Part shown: positions 23,801-35,498 of the stretch, piece after piece
How the letters are laid out: each line of letters starts with the position of its first letter
Position numbering within the stretch: the stretch's first letter is position 1
Source of the DNA: Orobanche coerulescens
Taxonomy: Eukaryota; Streptophyta; Magnoliopsida; Lamiales; Orobanchaceae
Reading direction: 5' to 3'
NCBI GenBank assembly: GCA_033398695.1
Contig: CM065819.1
Location: forward strand, 1,537,501-1,601,500
Length of the DNA: 64,000 bases
Notes under the pieces: model-generated
Database searches by the model: none
The model's input: the letters and a program-made list of their open reading frames with translations, nothing else
Told to the model about the DNA's origin: nothing
Position numbers and translations under genes: made by a program

Positions 23801-25459
23801 TTCCTGAGCTTCCCGGTTTCCACCCCTCGAACAATATTTCGGAACCATCGTCAGCGATCAGCGAGATATTCCTCCTTCGGTAGTTTACAATTGCTCCATA
23901 TCGATTAAGCCAATCGTCTCCTAGTATCAGGTCGTCTCCTTGCATTTCTATCACGATCAGATTTGAGAGCCACTCTCTGCCTCCAAATGATACAGAGAAA
24001 TTTCTAGTTTCTAAGTTTCCGACAATCCTCTCTCCACTCGGTAAACCAACAACATAAGGTTCACAAGTATGAAAACCGGAAATATTCAAACGATTTACAC
24101 AAGACAAAGATATAAAAGAATGCGTAGCTCCTGTATCGAATAAAACGCTAACTGGCTGGGAAAGGATGCGGGCGATGTGCACGATGCGGCAAAGACATCA
24201 CGATCGTCTGTCCTCCTCATCTCGTACATACGTGGGGGAGCAGATCCGGCACTCGATGTCCCCTTTCGGTCCCATTGTCCTCTGCCTTGTCCGCGGCCAA
24301 AATTCTGAGGCATCTGAACACGTTGCTGCGTCTGTTGGATACTGGCTTCCTTCTGGACTGGCTGTAGTGTACGGGCTCTAAAAGACTTTGCAGACTCTTC
24401 ACAAAACACTGCCCGATGTCCCTCTCGTCCACAATCAAAACAAGTCACGGCAGGAAGGGGGCAATTCCGTCGATAGTGCCCCGTCTGGGCGCAGTTAAAG
24501 CATTTCCTGGTAACGTCAGTAATAGTTGATGTCGCTCCAAAGTTCTTTCCGCTCCTAAATGGGTGCGGAGGTTTCTTGAAAGAGTGAAAGGATGACTGGG
24601 CCTTACGGGGCCCGCTGTTCTTGTGCTCTGTAAAAGTACCAGAGACTTTCTGTTTCTTGAATTCCGAAAATTTCTCCATGGCTGCTCTCTTGATCTCATA
24701 TGCCAACGCCTTATCCTGGTATTGACGGAGTGTGGTACATTCAAATCCGGACATGTACCTCTGGATTTCTGGTTTCATTCTCATATCAAAATGGATCATC
24801 ATTTCCGCATCTGTTCTGACCAGATGTCGAACAAATGCCAGCTGTTGGTTAAACATCTTAATTGCCTTGGATATTGGCACATCAGAAGGCTGAGCGGAGA
24901 AAAACTCCCGAACTTTGGCTTCCCTCACAGGACCAGGGCAATACTGAGCTTCCATCATCAATCTAAACTCTGTCCAATCAACATCATGGTCTACAGGCCG
25001 GATGGCTTCCCACCATTCGGACGCTTCCCCTATCAGAAAATATTGAGCGATAGAGGCTCTCCGGTCGTCTGTGCAGTTAATTCCGGCAAAGATTTTCTCC
25101 AGTTCCTTCAACCAATGGTCCCAGGTGGGAGTCTCAGAAATACCGTCGAATTTGGGTGGTTGCATCTTCGTCACCTCTTGCAGCCACTGGTCACCTCGAT
25201 TTCCCATGTCTGGGATCCCTTGCTGTCTCTCTCCCTGCTGTAGTCCCACCGCCACTTGCATTCGGTCTACGACTTGGGCGAACTGTGTCATCTGGTTCAC
25301 CACTTGACGAAGGATCTCTGCAATGGGATCTGGTTCGTTATTAATAGATTGTTGCGGCTACTTTGAGCTATGGCCCGGGTTAGAAGGCGGCGCTTCCTTT
25401 CGGCATTTCTTCGTCAAGGCGTCACGACCGCGACCACGTCCACGTTCGCCTCTCAACAT
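20816..25459 (-). pseudogene. gag-pol of chromovirus 2, frameshifts and an amber codon
   Basis: The start is an Arg/Gly-rich N-terminus (ATG at 25459) broken near 25370. The main Gag frame covers 25303-24095 and contains CFNCAQTGHYRRNC and CFDCGREGHRAVFC. Protease has LFDTGATHSF at about 24140. The RT frame is 23573-22905 with FIDDILVYS, followed by RNase H (22868-22629), the integrase zinc region and core (22253-21386), and the GPF/Y-type region plus chromodomain (21370-20816, ending RYPELFSS). In the integrase C-terminal part the conserved Trp of the CW-D segment is replaced by TAG (21388-21386), so the two last frames are split only by a nonsense change. Other breaks are small indels. The encoded polyprotein would copy and integrate the element; as read it is inactive. 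Confidence 0.92.
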
Positions 25460-25668
25460 CGTAAGCATAAATACTCAATATACAGAAACAACATCGTTCT
25501 AATATTCGAGTATAAAGAGACACAACATGTAAAGAACGAGATAGAGTTTAGGAACTTACAACCACCGTTCGCATGAAGACGTGGCGGTGCGGTGATGTCA
25601 TTCACGGCGGTTACCTCAAAAGACATAAATGACCCTATTTTAACCCAACGGCCAAGATATCCATAATC

Positions 25669-25683
25669 TTAGCTCTGATACCA
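25669..25683 (-). other. Primer binding site (initiator Met-tRNA), chromovirus 2
   Basis: Minus-strand TGGTATCAGAGC is an exact match to the usual plant Met-tRNA PBS, five bases inside the 5' LTR end. It is followed by the hairpin AAGAT-TATGG-ATATCTT (25670-25654). Confidence 0.92.
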
Positions 25684-26022
25684 TATTCTGTAACACCCCC
25701 AATATATTCAGGAATATTACAGCGCCGTAAATCCTTTACATAAGGATTTACATGGCTGAAGAATTGAACAGACATTAAAAGGTACTAACGAATGGAAATA
25801 ACGGAATTAAGATACAACAGTTCTGACCAAATACTGAAAGTACAGTTGTTCAACAGGAACTTAATAATACATCACCAAATTTAAATTCAGCATAAATGAC
25901 TTCGTACTCGAGTACTTATTGAAATAACCAATAAACAACAGATAAATAAACCCGGTCGGGACATCACTCTGCACCCTCCTCGTCATGCAGCTCCAGTGGT
26001 TGTTTTCCCGCTCTCCTGGATC

Positions 26023-26436
26023 CTGAACATAAACAAAATGTTCACCCCCGAAGGGGTCAGCACAACGATGCTATTACAAGTACCACAACATATTATTCAA
26101 CGTCACACGAAGAATAATAATAACAACGTAAATGATAAAATGTCAAACGAGTCTTCTCCTGCGAGAAAACTCAAACATAACATACACAATTGATAATCAC
26201 AACATGATATCATAACATACACATGGTAATTCCTTCGATCCAGTGTTCACTGCCTAGAACCCATGATGATCCCGTCAGACCAACCCGTGGTGGAAAAACC
26301 CTTCCGATGATCCAGCGCACGCTAGCATAGATCCCCCGATGATCCTGTCGGACCAACACGAGGTGGACATACAACAACGACATACATGCACGAAAATATG
26401 TATAACATCAATACATAAAACAAATAAAGTACTTGC
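26023..26436 (-). other. Putative GC-AG leader intron, chromovirus 2 5' LTR
   Basis: Minus strand: the donor is CGAG|GCAAGTACTT, the branch-point match CTGAC lies near 26056 (CTAAC in the 3' LTR copy), and the acceptor is ATGTTCAG|GATCCAGG. The hairpins TAGCA/TGCTA and CCCC-TTC-GGGG flank the branch point (intact in the 3' LTR). Inferred from recurrence in the related LTRs. Confidence 0.45.
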
Positions 26437-27620
26437 CTCGGTTTGAAGACAAGAACAATACTTCCACGTAAACGAACACTCGAAGGTCGTCCTCCTCAAT
26501 CAATCACGTAACAAGATCAAACCTTAACAAAAGAAATGATATAGGATTTATCTCACGTCGTACGAATGTTTAACAATTCGATTTACGGCCAAAAGTTGAT
26601 AAAATGTAATCTGCCTGAACTGCTTAGCGCACGCTAAGTACTCTGTGTAGCGTGCGTTAAGTCTGCTTGATAGCGCACGCAAACAACAAAGCCTAGCGCA
26701 CGCTAACTATGCATGGTCAGTACTTCACTGATCAGTCGACTGACTCGTCTGATGGCCTAGCGTACGTTACGTACCAAACGTAGCGTACGCTAACTCGTGC
26801 TCGATAGCGCACGTTAATCTATATAGCTTAGTGTGTGCTATCTGTGCATGGTGAAAACAATGAAATCTTCCGTGATAATTCATGTTACCTCCATGAATAT
26901 CATGTACATACGATTATGAATGATCTTACGGATAACAACAACTTCGGATTCAAGGATATGCATACCATTAAAACCATATTCCATTTCGACTACAATTCTT
27001 CATATGACGATTCGAAAGGCTTAACAGTTGATATCAACACCTTATATCCATCGAAATTATCATGCTGTAGTTGTTTAACATTCCATCTATACTAGATAAA
27101 TCCTTCCATGATCAATCCCTTAGATTCATCTAACAATAATGATGTTAAAGTCGAGTCCATGATTTTATGAAGTCATCTACTAGATTCGGATTACCAATGA
27201 TAGAAGCTTCCTTTACTTGTCTAATGAAATAAGATTCGAACCATGATGATCATAATCAAGGTACTTAAGGCTTATTCATCTCAATATTCCAAACATGATG
27301 TACTTTGGATAATTCATTTATGAAAATCAATATCTCGTTAATATGATCATCCAATTCTTTAGAATCCAACTCTAAGTCTGGAGATAGGTTGAACATACCT
27401 TAATATGATGAAAATCACTGAACCGTAAGGTAGAATCCGACTCCGGTTGGTTGTATAGCACTCCAAGGTGCTATTCCACTTCAATGATTACTCCCAAGTG
27501 ATAACCAATATACAAAGACCAACAAGATGTGTTCTAAGTGTGTAGAGGGATTATTACAGCTCTCTGGCCTTTCAAGGATGAAGAATGGACGGATGAAATG
27601 TAAGCCAAAATGGGTTGTTG

Positions 27621-27880
27621 TCCCATTTATAATATTCTGCATTTTAACAAGTTAGCTCACGCTACTAAGCTTCCTTAGCGCGCGCTAATAAGAGTTGACT
27701 TCAGAACTGTCCAGGTTCATCCGCGGGAATCTTATCCGGACCCATCTCCCGGCTGGCGCATGTGCTAGCCGTCCCGCTCAATAATTGAGTACTTAGCGCA
27801 CGCAACTCCTACATGCATAGCGTGCGCTAGTAGTAGCCCAATAGTGCGCGTTAAGCTACATTCTTAGCGTGCGCTATCAC
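27621..27880 (-). promoter_or_regulatory. U3 dyad array and TATA box, chromovirus 2
   Basis: Several copies of TAGCG-CA/TG-CGCTA-like dyads lie immediately upstream (minus strand) of TATAAATGGGA (27631-27621). The arrangement equals that of the other LTR families, but the dyad sequence is different. Confidence 0.6.
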
Positions 27881-28036
27881 GAGTTTGCATGAGAAATTTT
27901 GCATGTTGTTATACTTATGTACAAAGATATCAATGCAAGAAATATCATACTCCAATAATCAAAACCACAAATCCGAATAATATAGGGTTTGAATACAGAT
28001 GAAATACACCGTAATAAATCCGGATATTACATGCAC

Positions 28037-28057
28037 CACCTTTGGCATCTCACGATT

Positions 28058-28105
<48 letters not shown>

Positions 28106-28576
28106 AAAAAGAGTTTTTCCAAGTCTTCATATTGTTCTTCATTTCATCTTGAGCTTTTCTTGGAGAAAAATTGAGAGATAATTGAGAGATTGTGAGTTAT
28201 ACAATTAGAGTGTTAATATCATATAGAAAGCTTCAATCACTCGATTCTAGCCATAACCTTGGAGGTTAATTGGGTGATCGTCGTTCCGTTTATTTCTCCG
28301 GCACGTGGCAAGTAAAGACGCGGTGCTTTTGGTGTAGGATCATTCAAGAGCTTGGAGCGGATTGGATTCGTAGATAGCATTTAAAGCTTGGGGAATCATC
28401 TTAAAGACGTACACCATTTAATCAACGAACTACGAGTATATGATTCCTTATCTTCCTTGTTTTCGTACTATATTCATATATACGTAGATTGATCGATCCT
28501 CGTAGGGATTCAGATCGAATTAATTTTCATTTTACCGCTTCCGCTGGGCCTTCGTTTTAGGCACTGAATCCCAACA
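28037..28576. other. Right part of the old LTR-like sequence
   Basis: Continues 17229-18402. It starts after the second TGCAC duplication, contains a (GA)n run (28059-28102), and ends CTGAATCCCAACA. The run-up CGCTTCCGCTGGGCCTTCG is like Copia LTR ends. No coding sequence. Confidence 0.45.
28059..28102. repeat. (GA)n microsatellite
   Basis: An uninterrupted AG/GA dinucleotide run of about 44 bp. Confidence 0.95.
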
Positions 28577-28820
28577 AATTTATCGTTCAATCATTAACAA
28601 CACAGACAAACAACATCACGCACGTTATCAATCAAAACTCAGCATAATATGCCTTCACGCATAAACAACCAATACCGCACATATATCCTTATATCATAAT
28701 TCAACCAATACATATACCTGACTATATTATCTTTATAAATATAGTTTATACTTTAATCCAAATTAAGTACGTCAAACTAATATTAGCATCAATCACTCAA
28801 CATTCACAAACATGTGTTTA

Positions 28821-28876
<56 letters not shown>

Positions 28877-28877
28877 T
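28577..28877. other. Degraded LTR-like sequence with (CT)n(TA)n
   Basis: AT-rich and non-coding. A (CT)n run followed by (TA)n occupies about 28820-28873, and the foldback element is inserted at its right edge. The sequence continues in similar style after 30030, and 30400-30545 resembles, in reverse orientation, the exon-donor area of the LTRs here. Confidence 0.4.
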
Positions 28878-29999
28878 GGGTTATTCTAAAAAGGGTCTTA
28901 TAATAAAAAGTGTAGGAAGGATTGTGTGAGTGACATGTGTCATCCCCCTTTCCACATCATATGACATGTGTCACCCCCCACCCCACCCCACCCACCCCCC
29001 CACCCGCGAAAAAAAAAATTCCTGCCAAAATTTTTTTTCCCGCCAAAAAATTCCCGCCAAAATTTATAAGTGCATCACATTTATAAAGTTACTGCATCAT
29101 AGTTATAAAGTTACTGCATCACAATTATGATTTTAGTGCATTAAGGTTATAAGTTACTACATCATAGTTGATGCACTTAACTATAAACTATGATGCAGTA
29201 ACTTATAATAAAGACGCACCAAAAATTATTAGTGTGATGCACTAATGATATAAAAAAAGTGTAGTACTTGTATAAAAAAGAATCATAGTTAATTTTGAAG
29301 CAATTACATACATATATGATGCAGAGAAACTTAGAATGATGCAGTTTCCTATAACTATAATGCAGTTACATACATGATTCACTTACTTATAACTATAATG
29401 CAGTTACATACATATATGATGCAGAGAAACTTAGAATGATGTAGTTTCTTATAACTATAATGCAGTTACATACATGATGCAGTTACTTATAACTTATAAC
29501 TATAATGCAGTTACATACATATATGATGCAGAAAACTTAGGATGATGCAGTTTCTATAACTATAATGCAGTTACATACATGATGCAGTTACTTATAAATT
29601 ATAACTATCTGCAGCTACATATATATATGATGCGTAAAACTTAGGATGATGCAGTTTCTTATAACTATAATGCAGTAAACTTATAACTATGATGCATTAA
29701 AACCCAGGTGCATCACCGTTATGAAATTTGGTGCATCATAGCTATAACTAATTTTTATAACTGTGATGCACCAAAATAAAACGGTGCATCATAGTTATAA
29801 AATTTTGGCGGGAAAAAAAAATGGCCCAAAAAAAAATTTTGCGGGAAAAAAAAAATTCGGGGTGGGGGGTTGGGTGGGGTGGGGGTGGGGGGTGACACAT
29901 GTCATATGATGTGTCATATGATGTGGAATGGGGATGACACATGTCAATCACACAATCATTCCTACACTTTTTATTATAAGATCCTTTTTAGAATAACCC
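28878..29999. mobile_element. Foldback / MITE-like element with long terminal inverted repeats
   Basis: The ends are GGGTTATTCTAAAAAGG and its complement CCTTTTTAGAATAACCC. The inverted similarity extends about 180-210 bp inward through matching GTGACACATGTCAT, C/G-rich and A/T-homopolymer blocks. Between the arms lies a minisatellite. There is no transposase frame, so it must be non-autonomous. It sits between TA repeats, so the target duplication cannot be read; the superfamily is undetermined. Confidence 0.8.
29080..29790. repeat. Minisatellite inside the foldback element
   Basis: Imperfect repeats built from TGATGCAGTTACTTATAACT and TATAATGCAGTTACATACAT units. The word TGCAGTTA recurs throughout, mainly at 29160-29700. 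No coding frame. Confidence 0.85.
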
Positions 30000-32252
30000 C
30001 ACCCTATATATATATATATATATATATATAATTCCATATAAAATAATACATGCACTTCGGTAACAATGATTTTACGTAGATATAATTCGTATATCAAGGT
30101 ACTATTGCCTTGGTAATCTTTCGTGAATACTTCGAAGAATACGGCCGATCGGAAAAACTCCAGAACTCTGATGAAAATGACGAGCGGAGGGGTTCAACAC
30201 CGGCTCTTCATAGGGAATTCGATCTTAATATCCTATCATCAATTAAACAATGATTATACGAGGAAAAACATCGTAAATCTGTCGAATTTCCCTCTGCGAC
30301 ATTTTATCTGACACCACGAAGGCGTCTAATGAGAACTCAATTAAACGATGAATCGGTAATGATAAATTCATAGAGAGACAGTGGAATTGGTAGAATATAA
30401 CTTAATCTTTGATCATCCATCGTTATAATAAGCTAATTCGGATTAAAGAAACGAAATCAACCAAAATCCCTAAAACTAGATTTTTAGGAAATCATACCTT
30501 GATTCGATGTTTTGAACAATTTTTTAAGGGATGATAATGGATTATGAAGAACACAAGTATAACCTTTATATTTTCAAGATAATCGGGTGTGTTGATAACT
30601 CAAGACGGTAATGATCACTACATTAATATGTTGATAGTGTTTTTAGGACGATTATAAAAATTATGGGTGATAATGATGCGGTAGAATTAATAGCTGAATT
30701 CTATTACGTTGATCCTCATGTATTAGGATGACGTAAATTAGGATGATGTTCTTATTATGCTTAAAACTTAAAGTTATCATTTCATTTCTGGATTGACTTA
30801 ACGTAATCATTGTAAAGATGATGAAGAATGTAAATAAACACAAACTTTTAACATGTTCAACGTTAATCGGAAATGTTGATGGATTGAGAGTGAGTTTAAT
30901 CGTCATAATATTACATTGATAATGTTCTTGACTTCAAATGCCTGTCATTAATGTTAGAATATGTGGACGAATCTAATAAACTTGGTGTATAATAATTCAT
31001 AATTGGAGTGTTAGAATGTTCAATAGAATAGTTGAACTATTCGAGTAAAATTACTAATATTGTTTCTATGATTAATACCATTATCGTACGAATGTGTTGT
31101 TGAATGAATTACATTTCATTCAAGGTTTCTTGTTCAAGTGAGTATTGTTAGACGAAGATACCATTCGTTTGTTCGTTCAAAGAAAGATTATTCATCTACG
31201 GAACTGAGGCAAGTTATCTTGCTTGGTTATAATGATGGTTGAATTCTTGTGATTATTATGCGTTTCGTGTATACGAAATGTTCTATAAATCTATGATTCA
31301 TGATGTGGTGATGTTTTTGATCGTGTTATCATTTGTGGCGGGATTGTATTCCCAAAATTATCTCCCTTGTTATTGTTGGTCTCGTTGAGCTTTGTCGTCA
31401 CTTCGGTGAGTTGTTCGATTCTTTGATAAAAGTGTAATTCGTTGAGTTTCGTTGTCATGTTGCATCCTGACATCTCTGGAGTCAAATCTGCGTGCCGATT
31501 GGTTATGTGTAGGATTTTTAGATGGGCACTTGATGGTCATGCGTGGATGTTTCCGCATTAGATCGTGCACACGAGACGTAGTTCGTGAGACTAATTAGGT
31601 ACATTGTCCCACGTATATTCTGGATTCCATATACGGGGTGGACATGTGCACGGACACATTTCTGGATCGGGCGTACTATGACATCCGTCTTGAGCCATAT
31701 TATTTGGTCGTTCGTATGTTGGATATGTTCGACAGTTGGGACTGACTGTTTATACGCCTGCGGGGTATATTCAGTAGTCGGTTGTTTCTTTGAGATCCGT
31801 ATGTATATGAATTGTATAATGCCATGAGAATTATTATCATGTATGGCTGACCCCATGTTGGGCAAAATACTTGTATTTCAGAGCACGGAAAAGGCAAGGC
31901 ACAGGAAGAGCACGATGGCGGCGAAGGGTTTTGAAGGATGCTAATTCGGGGGCCCGAGTCTTTTGATGTTCGATTATGTCTTAATGTGATTTTTCATTTT
32001 ATTTTATTTCGGATAAATGTAAGATAATTTGTAAGGTATTTTCCATCTTCATATGGTCTATACCGAATTTGGATCCTGTGTATGGTTGCGTAAGTTGATA
32101 TATGTATAATTTATAGTCCACATCGGGGTTTGGATTAATATTGTGGTTCAGTACCACATGATGGGATGTTAAAGTTCATGTTGTGATATCGCCTGGTGGG
32201 TCCCGATGGGAGTCCACGGTACTGTAATAGCCGCCGTTTTTGGGGTGTTACA
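30000..32252. other. Degraded LTR-like sequences ending in a TGTTACA terminus
   Basis: No gene. The part up to about 30545 looks like an LTR piece in minus orientation. From about 31200 there is a plus-oriented LTR end. It has GAG|GCAAGT (31208/31209), the branch-point match CTGAC (A at 31850) between GCCAT/ATGGC and CCC/GGG inverted repeats, TTTCAG ending 31881, and a terminal TGTAATAGCC...GGGGTGTTACA hairpin (32223-32252). The same landmarks as in the intact LTRs are kept despite strong divergence. Confidence 0.5.
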
Positions 32253-32322
32253 CGTATGTGGATTCGTACCTTGAGGGGCGAATCGTGAACGTGAGGTTAC
32301 CCACATGTTCGATGGGGCGTAT
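32253..32322. other. Short flank between an old LTR end and chromovirus 3
   Basis: 70 bases. Its first 30 bases (CGTATGTGGATTCGTACC...) resemble the sequence right of chromovirus 3 at 56843 (CGTATAGAGTTTCGCACC...). Its last five bases, CGTAT, are the target duplication of chromovirus 3. Confidence 0.7.
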
Positions 32323-32519
32323 TGTAATACCCGGTCGAAAATCATGTCATTTCAAACCTCTTCTTGTTCTTCGAATCGTGATTTGTTGAGCGAACCCTTG
32401 TAATCATTGCTTGAAAACACCGTTTTGGGGTTCCCGTACTTCTATTTCGTGTTATTGTTGCCCAAACATTGAATCATATTGCTTTTATTCTCTTTCCGGG
32501 TCATTTTTCATCATTTTAG

Positions 32520-32840
32520 GACCCGAAGGGGGTGTGAGCCGCGGCACAAGGAGTGTGCGCCGCGGCACACATATTTCCTAAACCTGGCCGAGCGGACTGT
32601 ACCGGGTGCCGCGGCTGCCTTGCGATGCCGCGGCTGCTGAGCCAATGCGCGGCAAACCTATCTTGAGCCGCGACACACGGTGTTGCATCCTCGGCCAAAC
32701 CACTTTGTACCCGGTGCCGCGGCACACCTGGTGAGCCGCGGCACCGCGAAACACAGGAACAATTTTAGGCACGTGCCGCACACCTATCTTGAGCCACGGC
32801 ACACAATGCGGTCATTGCATAATTCGGCTTTTAAACGAGA
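32520..32840 (+). promoter_or_regulatory. U3 palindrome array and TATA-like box, chromovirus 3
   Basis: About eight full or partial copies of the palindrome GTGCCGCGGCAC end about 30-40 bp before CGGCTTTTAAACG. The 3' LTR has a shorter array (about 40955-41105). Confidence 0.6.
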
Positions 32841-33507
32841 TTTCAGCCATTTTCCTCCATTTCTTCTTCCATCGCGAGAGAGAGTTTGAGGGAGGAACTC
32901 TTTTCATATCTATCACTTGTGTGTTGAAGATTTACCACTTTCACTCGGTTGGGAAGCCGGATAGTCGATCTATCGCGTATTCCTTGGATCATAGCGCTTG
33001 AATATTCAAGAGGTAATTTCTTCGACATCTTGACTTCTCGATTTTGTGTGGGTTTTGACGTTTTGGATGATAAAATCATGGTGTAGGATGTGATATAGGC
33101 GTGATTATGGACATGATTGGGTATTCATCGGATTATTGAAAGATTATTCAAGAACACTTTGATTTTGTGTTGGTTTTGGGGTTTTCGTAGATTCGTCCGT
33201 TTTATCCGATTGAAGCTTGAGAACCTTGAGATTTTGATATATCTATACCGTATGAGTGTTTTCTTCCGATTTTTCGGGTTGAATTATGTCATTTTCGGAC
33301 TTATGAGATTTGGACGATTTTCCAACCTCTAGTTGATTATCCGTATATCTTTATGAATCGTAGACGGGTTTCGGGGGTTTCTTCGTGTAATTTGAATATG
33401 GATAATTGATTATCATATTCCTTGCGAATCGTTTAGGTGCCGGAAGCGCGTTCTTGGACCTACCAATCTCATACCCCTTTTTCCGTTCATCCCTCGATGT
33501 CTCAAAG

Positions 33508-33954
33508 GCAAGTATACATTTATGATTGTACGTTCTCGACTTTGAAAGTATGAAATATTGATGGTATGATTATTTCTAGCCACTCCGGGACGGGCCTATG
33601 GTCCTCTGAGGGTTTCGTAGCCTCTGGTGCGATTTCATGGTTGATATGAACGAACCGTTTCTACGGCATTCATATGAAATAATGTTGGCATGTAATGAAC
33701 GAACCGTTTTGACGGCATTCCTACATGTAACGGCGTATGATATGAACGAACCGTTTCTACGGCATTCACATACGTCTTGAGATTTTAGTTATTCCGGAAT
33801 ACTAGTCTTAAATTGATGAATTGACGGATATTGATGAATTGACGGATTACATTTACTTTATTGTCGAGGAGTATTATGTTTCATATTGTTATACTTGCAC
33901 TAGCTATTCGATGGCTAACCCCTTTATGGGGGAAATACGTTTCATGTATTTCAG
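33508..33954 (+). other. Putative GC-AG leader intron, chromovirus 3 5' LTR
   Basis: The donor is CAAAG|GCAAGTATA, the branch-point match GCTAACC has its A at 33918, and the acceptor TGTATTTCAG|GTTCC ends at 33954. The hairpins are TAGC-n-GCTA and CCCC-TTTAT-GGGG. In the 3' LTR the donor reads GGCATGT, and the hairpin loop is the LARD insertion point. Confidence 0.45.
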
Positions 33955-34330
33955 GTTCCAGGGGAGCGGACGGGCGGTGTAGTATGTCGGCATAAAGATG
34001 GTGGGCAAGCGTGATACTGTGTCTTTCTTCCAGTTATGTTTGGAGTTTCCCGTTCAGTGTTGTTGTACTGGATTGGCTATTGAATACTCGAGTATTGTTC
34101 TCCTTTTTCCTTGATGTTACGGCCTGTGTTTGCCGAAGTATTGAATTGAGTTGTGATGTTTGTGAATACATTGGTTATATTTCGAATACCTTTGTATCGT
34201 TTTTCATTCCATTGTGTGTAGACCTTATCGGTCAAAATTTATGGTTCCGTGTATGTTTAGCCTTGTGGGTCCCACGGCGGGGCTTACGGCGCTGTAATAT
34301 CCCTGAATAACTTGGGGGTGTTAGAGAATA

Positions 34331-34347
34331 TGGTATCAGAGCTTAGG
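34331..34347 (+). other. Primer binding site (initiator Met-tRNA), chromovirus 3
   Basis: TGGTATCAGAGC is an exact PBS match. It is followed by the hairpin TAGGT-n-ACCTA (34344-34361). Confidence 0.92.
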
Positions 34348-34571
34348 TCTATGGATACCTAGACTGTCGGTCTTTTGGGTCGATCGAGTCGTTAATTGTC
34401 CACAGTATCACTACTCTGCCATCATCACAGTGCGACCGGTACTTGTAAGACCTCTCACTCTTCTGGTGTTTCCTTATTCGTTTTGCTTCCATTTTATCGG
34501 TATTCTTGAGAACCGGACACTTTGTTGATGCGTGATTGAATTGTGCTTACGTGACTTGTGTGTTCTTCAGT

Positions 34572-35498
34572 ATGTCAGCTGGTAGGGGCCGTGACCGTGG
34601 GCGAGGAAGAGGTCGTGGCGCGGCCGTTTCCATCAGTTCAGTTGCGGGGTCGACCGACCCTAGTTTGTCGAACTCGGTGCATCCCAACATCGAGAGTCAG
34701 CACGACCAGTCAGATGGTTAGGGGAACAATGCAAACGTTGGAGTGGCGAATGCACTTCAACAATTGGCTACTCAGATGACTATTTTGGCCCAAACTATTC
34801 AGCTGAATAACCCGAACCCAAATACGGATGCCCTGCTTCAGAATGTAATCCGTATGCACCCTCCACAGTTTGGCGGTGCCACAGACCCGTTAGGCTGGGA
34901 GGATTGGTTAGCAGAATTGGAGAAGATTTTCGAGGCAGTTGATTGCCCCGAGGTGAGGAAAGTACCGATTGCTCAGTATTTCCTCACTAAGGAGGCCGCT
35001 ACTTGGTGGAAGGTCATCAAGCCACAGGATCGTATTGCCTCATGGGATGAATTTAAGGAGCTCTTGGAGGCCGAGTTTTGTCCTTGGCCGGTACGAGAGA
35101 GCCGAATCCGAGCCTTCTTCGAGGCTAAACCACAAGATATTCCCGTTTCGCAGGCGATCGTGGAGTATAACCAACAATTAATCCATGTGAAGGATCAAGT
35201 ACGTAACGAGCGTGATAAGATCCGTTATTTTGATATGCGGATGAATTTGGACTTGCAGCGGTACATGGCTGGATTTGCTTGTACCACACTGAAAGAGTAT
35301 CAGGACAGAGCTTTAGCCCATGATATGTTGAGCCCCGACAATGATACCGTTGAAGAACCGAAGAAGCAGAAAGTCGGGGGAAATTTTTCTGGCTCTAAGG
35401 GTGGCAACTTTCAGAAATCACAGACGACTAACCGTTTTGCCGGACAGTCGTCACGTTCTAATAAAGGGAAGAGGAGTTACCGTCCCACTTCGGGTACC
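34572..35498 (+). pseudogene. gag N-terminal part, chromovirus 3 (amber codon, then cut by insert)
   Basis: ATG at 34572 opens an Arg/Gly-rich start (GRGRDRGRGRGRG). The frame meets TAG at 34719-34721 (codon 50) and then continues in the same frame as a clear capsid region (LGWEDWLAELEKIF, AATWWKVI, EFCPWPVRESRIRAFF, YMAGFACTTLKEYQDRALA). It is interrupted after ...TSGT at 35498 by the mosaic insert. Removing 35499-37051 would restore the frame with the zinc-knuckle part exactly. Gag would form the particle that packages element RNA. Confidence 0.9.

Larger units (their letters stand above)
18403..28031 (-). mobile_element. Ty3/gypsy chromovirus 2 (Tekay-like), minus strand, frameshifted
   Basis: A complete element of 9,629 bp read on the minus strand, flanked by TGCAC (18398-18402 and 28032-28036). 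In element orientation it has a 5' LTR (28031-25689), Met-tRNA PBS, gag-pol, hairpin plus polypurine tract, and a 3' LTR (20780-18403). LTR ends are TGTAATATCC and GGGGGTGTTACA. The pol gene is interrupted by several frameshifts and at least one nonsense codon. Confidence 0.95.
25689..28031 (-). repeat. 5' LTR of chromovirus 2
   Basis: 2,343 bp, starting TGTAATATCCGG (28031) and ending GGGGGTGTTACA (25689). It carries a palindrome array (27880-27650), the TATA box (27631-27621), a GT donor AAG|GTATGT (27399/27398), a GC donor GAG|GCAAGT (26437/26436), an acceptor GTTCAG (26023), and a 33-bp terminal hairpin (25721-25689). Confidence 0.94.
32323..34325 (+). repeat. 5' LTR of chromovirus 3
   Basis: 2,003 bp. 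It holds the GTGCCGCGGCAC palindrome array (32520-32810), a TTTTAAA TATA-like site near 32832, a GT donor AAGAG|GTAATT (33012/33013), and a possible acceptor GTTTAG (33436). A GC donor AAAG|GCAAGT (33507/33508) and an acceptor TTTCAG (33954) follow. Three copies of GAACGAACCGTTT...ACGGCATTC lie at about 33645-33770. The last bases read GTTAGA instead of GTTACA, a one-base change in the terminus. Confidence 0.94.

Noticed and set aside
29080..29790. CRISPR-like repeat array
   Set aside because: The units are imperfect with no unique spacers of constant length. It is a plant minisatellite inside a foldback element.
33645..33770. Three GAACGAACCGTTT...ACGGCATTC units considered as a separate mobile repeat
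   Set aside because: They are a local triplication inside the chromovirus 3 LTR, present in both LTRs, without ends of their own.
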